DNA of 64,000 nt from an uncultured Clostridia bacterium (lineage in GTDB: Bacteria > Bacillota > Clostridia > Peptostreptococcales > Anaerovoracaceae), in contig CALIYX010000024.1 in assembly GCA_938049335.1 (NCBI GenBank), positions 251,533-315,532 of the forward strand, read 5' to 3'. This document shows, piece after piece, positions 17,700 to 26,003 of this stretch; positions within the stretch are counted from its first letter, which is position 1, and every line of letters starts with the position of its first letter. Made by a program: the position numbers and the translations under genes. The notes under the pieces were generated by a model. It did not search any database and was not told where the DNA came from. It worked only from the letters and a program-made list of their open reading frames with translations.

Positions 17700-17896
17700 A
17701 TCAAAGCACTGTAAAGCACTTGTAGATTCAAGCCTACGCCATAGCTCAAACCCGAGGACAACTAGTTTAACAGTCAAAACATTCCATCGCTCGTAGAATA
17801 AATGTGGCTATACTCAAAGAAGTAATCTGGCTTGACTTTAAAGTCTTCACAGTGGCGGGACCGCTTAGGATTTGCACCTAATTCCCTCCTTTGAAT
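17700..17896 (-). promoter_or_regulatory. Cobalamin (B12) riboswitch, compact type
   Basis: The minus strand carries the conserved core: GGGAATTAGGTGCAAATCC, then a segment ending CCCGCCACTGTGA, a small hairpin GACTT-TA-AAGTC (17834-17845), and AGCCAGATTACTTCTTTGA, which matches the family 3' core. Outer strands ATTCAAAGGAG (17896-17886) and CTTCTTTGAGT (17822-17812) pair to close the aptamer. The long 5' arm of the large class is absent, so it resembles the compact class II layout. The region down to 17700 probably holds the regulatory hairpin that docks on the core. It lies between a promoter and a terminator, upstream of the LRR/DUF4430 gene. Confidence 0.88.
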
Positions 17897-17915
17897 ACTA
17901 TTTAATTATATTTAG

Positions 17916-17944
17916 ATGCTATCATATGTGAAAAATTCTGTCAA
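17916..17944 (-). promoter_or_regulatory. Promoter of the riboswitch leader
   Basis: On the minus strand a perfect TTGACA (17944-17939) is 17 bases from TAGCAT (17921-17916). Transcription would start near 17908, a few bases before the aptamer begins. Confidence 0.7.
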
Positions 17945-18046
17945 TATCGTGGAGTCTCGGTGTTTTTGTAGTTTTCTCTCCGATTTTGTCTACTTGTTGA
18001 ATGAAATGTATGTGGCAATATAAAAGGAACATCAGATATTTAATTT

Positions 18047-18556
18047 CTACTTATTCTGTACCTGAGTTTGTGCCAATAAGTCGCCTAGGTGTCTTTTATC
18101 ATCACGCATAAATCCCATTAGTAATAGTAAAATCGCAAGCCCGATGCCTATAAAAAATAGAACTATTGACCATAAGTCAAAGTCAGAGTAGATTCCATGA
18201 ATCGTACTCATATGTCCTATTTGCCATGGTAAAAATTTGATTAAGTTTCTTATAAAGCTTGCTCTGAAAGATTTATGTTTATAGATGAGTTTTAAACCGG
18301 CTTTTTGTTTACCAATACTGCCATTCTTTGAGTAATCCAAATAAGCAAAGATCAAAATAATTGGAATAACCGATGTCAATACAACAATTAGCTGTGCCTG
18401 TGGCTCGCTCATTTTAGGAATTCCATTGAAAAACAGGAAATAAACTGCCATTGACACTAAAAATATTACAAACAGATATAGAATGATAACTAAATAATCG
18501 AAGATCAATTCTTTCATACGCTGTTTAAATCTTATTTGATTATTTCTTATAAACAT
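18047..18556 (-). CDS. RDD family membrane protein
   Basis: The 169-residue protein shows the RDD family pattern: an Arg near the N-terminus, an Asp in the first helix (FDYLVIILYLF), a GKQKAGLKL segment and the closing DKRHLGDLLAQTQV. Hydrophobic stretches at about residues 18-42, 58-75 and 130-150 are membrane helices. RDD proteins are mostly uncharacterised; some act as ion antiporters. The ribosome site is weak. It is followed by the riboswitch-controlled gene, but that has its own promoter, so the two are likely separate units. Confidence 0.82.
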   Translation of the reverse strand: MFIRNNQIRFKQRMKELIFDYLVIILYLFVIFLVSMAVYFLFFNGIPKMSEPQAQLIVVLTSVIPIILIFAYLDYSKNGSIGKQKAGLKLIYKHKSFRASFIRNLIKFLPWQIGHMSTIHGIYSDFDLWSIVLFFIGIGLAILLLLMGFMRDDKRHLGDLLAQTQVQNK

Positions 18557-18654
18557 ACTTTGCTTCTCTTTCTTGAGTGCTCTATGCTGCTGGCTGATAT
18601 AAGAGCGATTATCTATCTACAATTATATTCTATGCTGCTCTTTAAAACAAGAAA

Positions 18655-18683
18655 AAGGCTCCTGCCATTTAATAGCAGAAGCC
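18655..18683 (-). terminator. Intrinsic terminator of the XRE gene
   Basis: On the minus strand GGCTTCTGC and GCAGGAGCC pair (one G-T) around a 9-base loop and are followed by TTTTTC, about 45 bases after the stop. Confidence 0.8.
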
Positions 18684-18728
18684 ATGGTCTATCAGTACTT
18701 AGATAACCCCTCATTTAGCCATGCGCCA

Positions 18729-19616
18729 TTACAGCATACTGTCTTCCATATGGCAAATAGATAATTCGCTTTTTATTCCATTAAGTTCTATAACTAATTT
18801 AGGCTCCTCAGAAACTTCCTTTATATTCAACATATCCTGCTTGCATAAAACTTTATTTAGTACTCCTTTTGTGACAAATCCAAATTCATCAGTAGATGCT
18901 ATATATAGTTTAGATGTGGCTGAAAGCTGATTAATATCTAGCGCTCCCTCTACATTTTTAACATATAGTTTCGCATCCTCATTTGTATCAATTTCGATAT
19001 GGCTTTTTATATTTTCCAGGGCTATTTCTTTTGATTTCCCACTAAATTCTATATTATCAAGTTCAAGGTTTTTCAGTTCAAGTATATTTGTATTGCCATT
19101 CAATTCTACTTCACCCATATATAATTGTGGGATTAGAATTTTTATTGTTAGTTCGTTCTTTGCAACTGTTTCCGATAAATTTCCAACTCTTTTGATGTCA
19201 ATGTCAATTTTCCTTTTGATGTCGTCAATCTTAGTTTTTAATTCATTTTGAATATCGGAAATTGTATCGGAAAGCAAAATCACCTTAACTTTTTCGCCCT
19301 CATATGCATAAAGCTTTAGCTTATTTGCCCCCATGAAGCTAATATCAAAGTCCTTTTTGCCGTCTATATCATACTCTGTAACACTTTCATATAGATAGTC
19401 TTTTGCAAGTGTTTCATGCTCAATATCCCTGCCCATTAGTTCGTCTAAAGAAAGCTTGAATAAATCAGCAATTGCTACTAGATTTTCAATATCGGGAACG
19501 CCTAGTCCTGTTTCCCACTTCGTGATAGCCTGTCTAGAGACCCCTATTTTTTCAGCCATCATTTCTTGTGATAATTTTGCTTGTTTTCTAAGTTCTCTAA
19601 TTCTCATTGATATCAT
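18729..19616 (-). CDS. XRE-family regulator with a beta-solenoid C-terminal domain
   Basis: The 295-residue protein has an N-terminal XRE helix-turn-helix (residues about 4-58, with RIRELRKQAKLSQEMMAEKI and VSRQAITKWETG). The long C-terminal domain of repeated short beta strands resembles DUF4097/adhesin-like solenoids. A central segment, DIQNELKTKIDDIKRKIDID, looks coiled-coil. No membrane helix is visible, so it is probably a cytosolic one-component regulator. ATG at 19616 follows GGAGG by 8 bases and gives MISMRIREL; the frame is open upstream to 19655 without support. The target is unknown; it sits between surface-protein genes. Confidence 0.85.
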   Translation of the reverse strand: MISMRIRELRKQAKLSQEMMAEKIGVSRQAITKWETGLGVPDIENLVAIADLFKLSLDELMGRDIEHETLAKDYLYESVTEYDIDGKKDFDISFMGANKLKLYAYEGEKVKVILLSDTISDIQNELKTKIDDIKRKIDIDIKRVGNLSETVAKNELTIKILIPQLYMGEVELNGNTNILELKNLELDNIEFSGKSKEIALENIKSHIEIDTNEDAKLYVKNVEGALDINQLSATSKLYIASTDEFGFVTKGVLNKVLCKQDMLNIKEVSEEPKLVIELNGIKSELSICHMEDSML

Positions 19617-19738
19617 AAACTTATCCTCCATTTTCGTTTTACATGCACATACCATAGCAAATAGCTATTTCCAAAACAAGCAACCTTTCTTCACATTTTA
19701 AATAAAATCGCTACTTTTCGTAGCATTCAAATCAAATA

Positions 19739-19765
19739 GCTCCTGCTATCTAAAGTAGCAGGAGC
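19739..19765 (-). terminator. Intrinsic terminator of the beta-helix surface gene
   Basis: A perfect 10-base stem (GCTCCTGCTA with its complement) closes a 7-base loop. The minus strand continues with TATTTGATTTG, a moderate U-tract, 25 bases after the stop. Confidence 0.7.
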
Positions 19766-19789
19766 CTTAACGTTTATTTATTTACTTAA

Positions 19790-22435
19790 CTACTGATATC
19801 TTCTTCTCTTGTTGTAAACAAGTACGAGTAGTCCAAGTGCACTCATTCCGAATAGCGCTGTCATGCCGCTTCCGAAGCCATCACCAGTATTTGGTGTAGG
19901 TGGCTTATCCTTCTTAGGGGTAGGATTCTTGGTGTTAGTTATAGTCATCTTACCATCCTGGTCAATTGCGCTATAGCTTACCTTGTAGTGCTTTGCGCCA
20001 ATCTTGATAGCACCATTTGCTTCGCCAACCTCACGAACACTGTAAACATTGTCCTCTGTTGCACCAGCATCTCTAACCTCTAGGTTATCGAACTTGGTTG
20101 TCCAGTTATTAGCACCTTCTAGAACTCTGCTAGCTCCTAGAGGATTTCCGTTCTTGTAAAGCTGAACTTCTACCTTTGATTCTCTGTCGCCAACCCACTT
20201 CTTAGTAACCTCAATCTCAGTCTTCTTAACCTCTTCGTTAGTGATGACCTGATCGTACGCGCCAGAAGCGTTCTTTGTAGCCTTGTAGCTAGCTCTTATC
20301 TGCTGAGCTCCAAATGTAGCATTTGCATCATTTGCTGCCCAGTTTCCGTCTGTATCCATCTCTCTTACGAAGTAGATATTAGGATTTGTTGTGTCCTGAG
20401 CATCGTTTACCATGTCGTACTTGAGTAGGTCTACGAACTTGAACTTCCAGTCGTTTGCATTACTCAAAGCAACCTGGTCAATCTGCGCATATGTATTAGC
20501 ACCAGATGCCATTAGCTTATCAACCTTTGCCTGGAAGATTTCGCTCTCGCTCATTCCTGTTGTATCAAGCGCACTTCCGTCTGCATTTGTTAGAGCAACT
20601 GCATCAAAGTTAGCTTTTGTTATTCTGAAGAGACCAACAGTAACTGATGTAACGTGGTTTGTATTGCTGTTTTCCCACTTCTTTTCTACTGTAAGCTCAA
20701 CCTTGTCGTAAGCAACTGGATCTGTACCGAATGCTACTGCACCGTTTGATCCAATACCACCACCACGAGGTGCTTTATTACCTGTAACGATAACCTTAGC
20801 TACATTTCTTGCTGCAGCCTTACCCTCATCAGAAACAATCGCCTTAAGAGCTATCTTCTCTGTTATTCCATCAAGAGTTCCTCTGTCAACAACTGGGCTA
20901 ACAGTGTTTGGATATCTTGGGCTTCCGTCTGAGTTACCTAGGTATGCTTCGTCTATCTTACCGTCTTCATACCAGTGTACAAGCCAGTTATCAAGACCAT
21001 TGTTAGAAAGAATCAAAGTCTGTGATGCTGGGTCCTGCTTATTGATTGATGCTACATCATCACCTGCTGAGCCTGTATCGTTGTTTTCTGCACCGTTACC
21101 TGCTTTGTTATCAAAGAATGATGCTCCGTTTGTAACAGCTGTTGTTGCACTTCCTGTAGGGCATAGCCACATTCCGCCACCTATCTTAGTAGCAGTGTTA
21201 CCTGTTACGAGAGTCTTACCCATCTGAAGCTTGTATGGCACGGAGGCAACATAGATGCCTCCACCCTGCTTACCTGCAGTGTTGTTTGTGAACTGGCCGC
21301 CATTGATGTAAACTTCCTTAGAAGCAACGTACATACCTCCACCAACACCGTTCTCAGCATTCGGGTCTGTAATCTGACTTGTAACAGCTGTCATTGTAGC
21401 CTCATTACCTGTGATGAGACCATCATTGATTGTAGCGCTCGCTGGGAAAAAGCCTCTCCAGCGTGCTTCGCCAAATCTTTTTCCATCAGCTGAAGTTAGA
21501 TAGTCAACTACACCAATACCTCCACCAAACGGAGCCTTATTGCCACTGATTGTACCGCCATCCATAGTTAGCTTACCGGTACCGTTTACGGCTATACCGC
21601 CTCCTAGTACTGCTGCTGTATTATTAGAGATAGTACCACCCTTTAGGTTAAGAGTACCTGTTGAATAGTAGTGTGCTGGGTTGCTGAAGTTATTCTGCAT
21701 TGTATAGTTTGTACTATATGTTCCAACGAGTATTCCTCCATATTCGGCAGTATTTCCTGTAATAGTACCACCTGTCATCTCCATGGTAGAGCTTCCTCTG
21801 ATACCTTCAACTCCGACAGCCGAATTTAGACCACTGCTTCCACTGTGTTCTAGTGTGTTGTTTGAGATATCTCCTCCATTCATAAAGAAGGAAGCTCCCT
21901 CTGTAATCTTAACGACATTTGTAAACTGGTTACTCATGTAATTATCATGAATTGATCCGCCGTTCATGGTAAGCACTGCATTAGGACCTTTTGTCGTTAC
22001 AATACCTACCATTGGGCTGTTTGATCTTACATTCTTGATTTCTCCACCGTTAATAGTTAATTTACCCTGGTTGTTAATTACAGCGCTCTTATAGTTTGTA
22101 TCCTTTGCATTTCCGTCAAGCTTGATATCCTGCCATGTGAGGCTTCCGCCCTCTTTGATATCAAAGGCGATTGCACTTGACGTTCTTGTCAAAGTAACAC
22201 CGCCCTGCAGTGTGATGCTCTTACCTGCCGGGATTGTAACAGTCGCAGTTAGCTGCATGTCATTCGCTAATACTATTTCTGTCTCGCCTGAAGAGTTGTT
22301 AATCGCCTGCTGCAATTCCGCAACGCTTGTTACCGTCACGGTAGCTGCTTCAGATCTCACGCCAAAAAAGGTGAATGTTGATATAACAAGCACCAATGTC
22401 AGCAGGATTGAAACGCACGATTTTCTTTTGCTCAT
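19790..22435 (-). CDS. Wall-anchored surface protein with beta-helix and Cna-B domains
   Basis: The 881-residue protein has a signal peptide (1-31, ending SEAA). A right-handed parallel beta-helix follows at about 35-470, built from repeated units such as LTINGGEIKN, LTMNGGSIHDN and LTMDGGTISGNKAPFGGGI. Two Cna-B-type prealbumin domains follow (about 580-700 with VEKKWEN, 705-810 with VTKKWVGD), and then a Pro/Lys linker. The end is PNTGD plus a hydrophobic helix and KRRRYQ, a cell-wall sorting signal. Cna-B repeats are stalks, often with self-made isopeptide bonds. The beta-helix tip could bind or cleave a polysaccharide; no catalytic residues can be named. GAGG precedes ATG by 7 bases. Confidence 0.9.
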   Translation of the reverse strand: MSKRKSCVSILLTLVLVISTFTFFGVRSEAATVTVTSVAELQQAINNSSGETEIVLANDMQLTATVTIPAGKSITLQGGVTLTRTSSAIAFDIKEGGSLTWQDIKLDGNAKDTNYKSAVINNQGKLTINGGEIKNVRSNSPMVGIVTTKGPNAVLTMNGGSIHDNYMSNQFTNVVKITEGASFFMNGGDISNNTLEHSGSSGLNSAVGVEGIRGSSTMEMTGGTITGNTAEYGGILVGTYSTNYTMQNNFSNPAHYYSTGTLNLKGGTISNNTAAVLGGGIAVNGTGKLTMDGGTISGNKAPFGGGIGVVDYLTSADGKRFGEARWRGFFPASATINDGLITGNEATMTAVTSQITDPNAENGVGGGMYVASKEVYINGGQFTNNTAGKQGGGIYVASVPYKLQMGKTLVTGNTATKIGGGMWLCPTGSATTAVTNGASFFDNKAGNGAENNDTGSAGDDVASINKQDPASQTLILSNNGLDNWLVHWYEDGKIDEAYLGNSDGSPRYPNTVSPVVDRGTLDGITEKIALKAIVSDEGKAAARNVAKVIVTGNKAPRGGGIGSNGAVAFGTDPVAYDKVELTVEKKWENSNTNHVTSVTVGLFRITKANFDAVALTNADGSALDTTGMSESEIFQAKVDKLMASGANTYAQIDQVALSNANDWKFKFVDLLKYDMVNDAQDTTNPNIYFVREMDTDGNWAANDANATFGAQQIRASYKATKNASGAYDQVITNEEVKKTEIEVTKKWVGDRESKVEVQLYKNGNPLGASRVLEGANNWTTKFDNLEVRDAGATEDNVYSVREVGEANGAIKIGAKHYKVSYSAIDQDGKMTITNTKNPTPKKDKPPTPNTGDGFGSGMTALFGMSALGLLVLVYNKRRRYQ

Positions 22436-22642
22436 TTCTTAACCTCGCTTTTCTAAATAAATAATTGATTTTCCAATCAAATTAATGCCTTTGCCTTATT
22501 ATAACCCAAACCTTCAGCAAATTGTAAACTATTTATCATATTTTTAGGCAAATATTCAATAAATTTTTTCGATTTGAAAATTCTATAGATATTTTGAGCA
22601 CCTCACCTTATGTATACATCTAAAGCAAACTTTTCTTCTATC

Positions 22643-22665
22643 AAAAAAGGGCGAAAAACCCGCCC
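22643..22665 (-). terminator. Intrinsic terminator of the lipoprotein gene
   Basis: On the minus strand GGGCG, a loop and CGCCC are followed by TTTTTTG, just after the stop at 22675. Confidence 0.8.
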
Positions 22666-22674
22666 TCAATTTCA

Positions 22675-23328
22675 CTATTCACCGTCAAATTCTTCATCTT
22701 TTATTTCATCTCTCTTAGGTAAATAATCCCTAAAATACTTGGTTTCTTTACCTAAGTTTAACAGTGTTTCCCTATCAAGCCCGTACTTTTTCAAATACTC
22801 CTTAACAAAGCCGATATATTTTTCACCGTCTGCCTTGTTTAGCTTCTTCTCAGGATCAAAGAAGTAAATTACATCCTTCATGGAGCCTTTTACCATTTTG
22901 TAATAATACTCCGATGGGGCATCGTAATCCTGAAGATAATAAGCGCAGTAGTACTCAGCAGATTTCTCAAGATCTATGACGTAAAATGCACCACTACTGT
23001 CATCAAAACCATTGTCGCAAACTATTCTTCTGAGCTTTCCTGATTCATATGCAAGTTCAATGTAAAAAGGACCTGAAGATCTGAGTTCAAACCTGACAAA
23101 GTACTTATTCTTCTTAAGTTCATCAAACTGCTCTCTCGTTTCGATTTCATCATCGCTATAGATGTAAATATCAAATCCATCTGCCTGAAGCTTCTTCGAT
23201 ATGTCACCATTTCTCGCGCACCCCGAAAGGATAGTTGTAAAAGCAAGAGCCACTATTATTAAAATCAAAGTAAGACGATGCTTGCTAGCGCTCACGCTTT
23301 TACTAGCTCTATTTGATATTCTCATCAT
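22675..23328 (-). CDS. Predicted lipoprotein of unknown function
   Basis: The 217-residue protein begins with a basic N-terminus and a hydrophobic stretch ending in the lipobox LSGC (Cys about residue 37), so it should be lipidated and face outward. The mature part is charged and Tyr-rich, without a family I recognise. ATG is preceded by GGGGGA. It is divergent from the next gene, with about 240 bases of shared upstream DNA. Confidence 0.8.
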   Translation of the reverse strand: MMRISNRASKSVSASKHRLTLILIIVALAFTTILSGCARNGDISKKLQADGFDIYIYSDDEIETREQFDELKKNKYFVRFELRSSGPFYIELAYESGKLRRIVCDNGFDDSSGAFYVIDLEKSAEYYCAYYLQDYDAPSEYYYKMVKGSMKDVIYFFDPEKKLNKADGEKYIGFVKEYLKKYGLDRETLLNLGKETKYFRDYLPKRDEIKDEEFDGE

Positions 23329-23571
23329 TGAAATCCCCCTTTTGATATATATAACAATTGGACTATCCGCAAAATCAAATTAGTCTCCTCCTAAGTCCTT
23401 TGCTATGTTATAAATATAGAGCAAAATTTTGTAAAAATCAACACCTAAGAGATTTGTGTAATCGAGCTATTTATTTAGTATACTTGCTTTGAGTTTTATG
23501 ATACAATTATAAGACATTTAAAATAAAAGAAGATTTTAAGGATTAGATTTATGTTAAGAAAGAGGTATTTG

Positions 23572-24582
23572 ATGAACAAGAAGATTAGAAAAATAAGCTT
23601 GCTTTTATGCACGCTAATGCTCATCAACATCTTTGTGCTTGGTAACGTATTTGCTAGCTACGAAGTTCCAAATTACACAAAGATTGTAGCAACAGTTGAT
23701 GGCTCTGCACCTGCACCAGATTATCTAGGAAGGTTCATTTTTGAACTTAGAGATTCAGAAGATAATCTGCTTGGCTATGATGAAATGGTTGACAGTATAG
23801 TTCCTGAACCATTTGTAAACAGATACGGTGGCGGAAGTAACATTGAATTACAATTATATAATATTTTCAAGATATATATTCATTTTAAAGTTCCAGAACA
23901 AGGTCCTGGATATAGAGATTTTACATTAAAACAAATCCCTACGGGAATAGCTGATATGAAATACGACCCTAAGATATACAATATCAGAATGCATTATAGA
24001 GCAATTATCAATCCTGATGGCAGTTTTTACAAAAATGAAGTCGACTATTATGAGGTAGAGGGAAAAACCTACGATGCATTTGGAAGTCTATTTACCCTAG
24101 ACGAAAACGGCACTAGAGTTTTCCCTTTGGGAGCGCACCTTAATTTCCTTTTCAACAACAAAACCATCCACTATACAAGCCGCACAGTAAATAAGGTTTG
24201 GAAAAATGGTTCTGAGACATCTATTCAGGCTCAGCTTTATCAAGATGGTCTAGCATACGGTGCACCAGTAGAACTAAACGCAGCAAATGGTTGGACACAC
24301 ACATGGACAAACCTAGATGATAGCTATAACTGGACAGTAAAGGAATTCAGTGTACCTGCAGGATACAAACTCGATATAGATACAAATGCAGATGGTTCCA
24401 TTACAACTCTGACTAATACCAAACTCGCAAGCCCAAGCATCCCGCCTGCAAACACTGTTAAGGCTAGCCCTGTAAACACAGGCGATAGCTCAGATGCTGC
24501 AGCTTGGTTCATGATGTTTAGCACATCACTGCTTTGCATCTGCTTTGTCCTATCTATCAAACTCAGAAAACAAGAAAGATAA
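23572..24582 (+). CDS. Pilin-like wall-anchored surface protein
   Basis: The 336-residue protein (from ATG 23572, 6 bases after AGAGG; an ATG at 23551 after AAGGA is possible) has a signal peptide ending at FASYE. Residues about 35-200 form a beta-rich domain resembling streptococcal pilin isopeptide domains (KIVATVDG, FIFELRDSEDNLLG, FTLKQIP). A Cna-B stalk domain follows at about 210-290 (VNKVWKNGSET, WTVKEFSVPAGY). The C-terminal signal is VNTGD, a helix and KLRKQER. The Pro normally found two before Thr is shifted (SPVNTGD). It is followed after 8 bases by a TraX-family gene, suggesting one transcript. Confidence 0.85.
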   Translation: MNKKIRKISLLLCTLMLINIFVLGNVFASYEVPNYTKIVATVDGSAPAPDYLGRFIFELRDSEDNLLGYDEMVDSIVPEPFVNRYGGGSNIELQLYNIFKIYIHFKVPEQGPGYRDFTLKQIPTGIADMKYDPKIYNIRMHYRAIINPDGSFYKNEVDYYEVEGKTYDAFGSLFTLDENGTRVFPLGAHLNFLFNNKTIHYTSRTVNKVWKNGSETSIQAQLYQDGLAYGAPVELNAANGWTHTWTNLDDSYNWTVKEFSVPAGYKLDIDTNADGSITTLTNTKLASPSIPPANTVKASPVNTGDSSDAAAWFMMFSTSLLCICFVLSIKLRKQER

Positions 24583-24590
24583 CAAGACAA

Positions 24591-25301
24591 ATGAACATAA
24601 ACCAGATAAAGTATTTAGCTGTAATATCGATGCTTTGTGATCACATAGCATATGCATTTTTGCCATCTAGCTCTACACTTTACATGCTAATGCGCCTGTT
24701 TGGCAGAATCGCAGCCCCATCCATGTGCTTTGTTCTAGCGCAGGGCTTTATGCATACGTCAAATCGAAAAAAATACTTTATAAGGCTTTTCGTTTTCGCC
24801 CTTATATCACAGCTTCCGTTTTCGTATTTTGGATTCGGTAGCTACACAGGGCCTATGGGCAATGTCATTTTTACATTAGCATGTGCCTTTGCAATAATGG
24901 CTGTAATAGAAAATATAAACAAGATAGGCAGGGTTCCTGCAATAGTCGCTATAGTACTGCTACTCTTTCTATCAATGCTTTCGGATTGGCTAGTGTTTGC
25001 ACCAATGTTCACTTTGTCCATATATCTGAACAAAGACAGCAAAGACAGACAAGCTCTTGGATACCTGATAGTCAGCTTAATCAGCTTCGCTGCAGGCACA
25101 TACTTTGCTATCAAGAACGGTCAGACTTGGCAATATCAATTCTGGCAGCTCGGTACGGTATTAGTAATTCCTATCATCTATGCCTATAACGGAAAGCCTG
25201 GAAGCAAGGTTGCTTTCAACAAGTGGTTCTTCTACATTTTCTATCCGGCTCACCTAATGATACTTGGCATACTTTGCTGGGACTACTCATTTGCAATATA
25301 G
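24591..25301 (+). CDS. TraX family membrane protein
   Basis: The 236-residue polytopic protein matches the TraX family: QIKYLAVISMLCDHIAYAFL at the start, LMRLFGRIAAPSMCFVLAQG, and FNKWFFYIFYPAHLMILGIL at the end. TraX of the F plasmid N-acetylates pilin; chromosomal homologues in Firmicutes are membrane acyltransferase-like proteins with unknown acceptors. ATG at 24591 has only a weak ribosome site (AAGAAAG) and the frame runs open into the upstream gene, so translation is probably coupled. A paralogue lies at 44730-45467. The neighbouring pilin-like protein makes an acyl-acceptor role possible but unproven. Confidence 0.85.
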   Translation: MNINQIKYLAVISMLCDHIAYAFLPSSSTLYMLMRLFGRIAAPSMCFVLAQGFMHTSNRKKYFIRLFVFALISQLPFSYFGFGSYTGPMGNVIFTLACAFAIMAVIENINKIGRVPAIVAIVLLLFLSMLSDWLVFAPMFTLSIYLNKDSKDRQALGYLIVSLISFAAGTYFAIKNGQTWQYQFWQLGTVLVIPIIYAYNGKPGSKVAFNKWFFYIFYPAHLMILGILCWDYSFAI

Positions 25302-25352
25302 CTAGTAAGCTTCAGATGAAAACAAGCCAAAATCATAGCAATCAAAATAAAT

Positions 25353-25387
25353 ATGGCGTCCAAAACTTTCTTTGGGCGCCATTTTTT
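25353..25387 (+). terminator. Intrinsic terminator after the TraX gene
   Basis: ATGGCGTCCAAA, a 6-base loop and TTTGGGCGCCAT (one G-T) are followed by TTTTTT. Confidence 0.9.
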
Positions 25388-25423
25388 AATGATATAAGAA
25401 CAGATTTCAAATCCGCACTTTAA

Positions 25424-26002
25424 TTAAATTTTATTTCTAGCACTTAATGTAAGTACTATCGGTAAAATCACTCCAGCAAGCATCATAAATCCACCTAATA
25501 AAATTAAAATTACACTTAGGGCTATGAATATAAAGTTGGTGCTATTGCGCACCTGAAGTGTGAAGCTGCTATAGTCGGCATATTCTCTTCCGATTACTCT
25601 TGCTCCAAGCGTTTCTTTTCCATCTTTTGATTCTGCTGCATTGTTTGCCGAAATTGTATAGCTACCAGCTTCAGTCTCAAAAGTATATATCTTTATTCTT
25701 GTATTTCCATTTACAGTTACAGTCGACTCTCCCAGTGGGTTTGATAGCTCAACTTCCTTGCCTGTTTCATCATTTACTAGCCTTGGCTTTGAAGGTGCAA
25801 TACTATTGACACTGTTGTTTGGACCGCTTAGCCAAATGCTATAAGTGCCTTTTGCAGGAATTAGCATAGTTCCTTCACTTCTATCACATGCTACCTCATA
25901 AATGACACCTGCTTTAAAAAAGCTAACAACTCCCATTACTCCTAGAACCAATGAAATTAATCCAATTGGTATAAGTACACAAAAAAGGTATCTCTTCTTC
26001 AT
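25424..26002 (-). CDS. Two-helix membrane protein of unknown function
   Basis: A 192-residue protein with a membrane helix near each end (about residues 8-33 and 153-187) and a beta-rich outside domain between them (YSIWLSGPNNSVNS, TRIKIYTFETEAGSYTISA). No family is recognised with confidence; the layout resembles small envelope-stress or sensor proteins. ATG at 26002 follows GAGG by 6 bases and lies one base after the stop of the EamA gene, so they form an operon. Confidence 0.75.
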   Translation of the reverse strand: MKKRYLFCVLIPIGLISLVLGVMGVVSFFKAGVIYEVACDRSEGTMLIPAKGTYSIWLSGPNNSVNSIAPSKPRLVNDETGKEVELSNPLGESTVTVNGNTRIKIYTFETEAGSYTISANNAAESKDGKETLGARVIGREYADYSSFTLQVRNSTNFIFIALSVILILLGGFMMLAGVILPIVLTLSARNKI

Positions 26003-26003
26003 C

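Noticed and set aside
24591..25301. Conjugative element, suggested by TraX-family genes
   Set aside because: No relaxase, coupling protein, type IV secretion genes or attachment sites are present; chromosomal TraX-family genes are common in Firmicutes.
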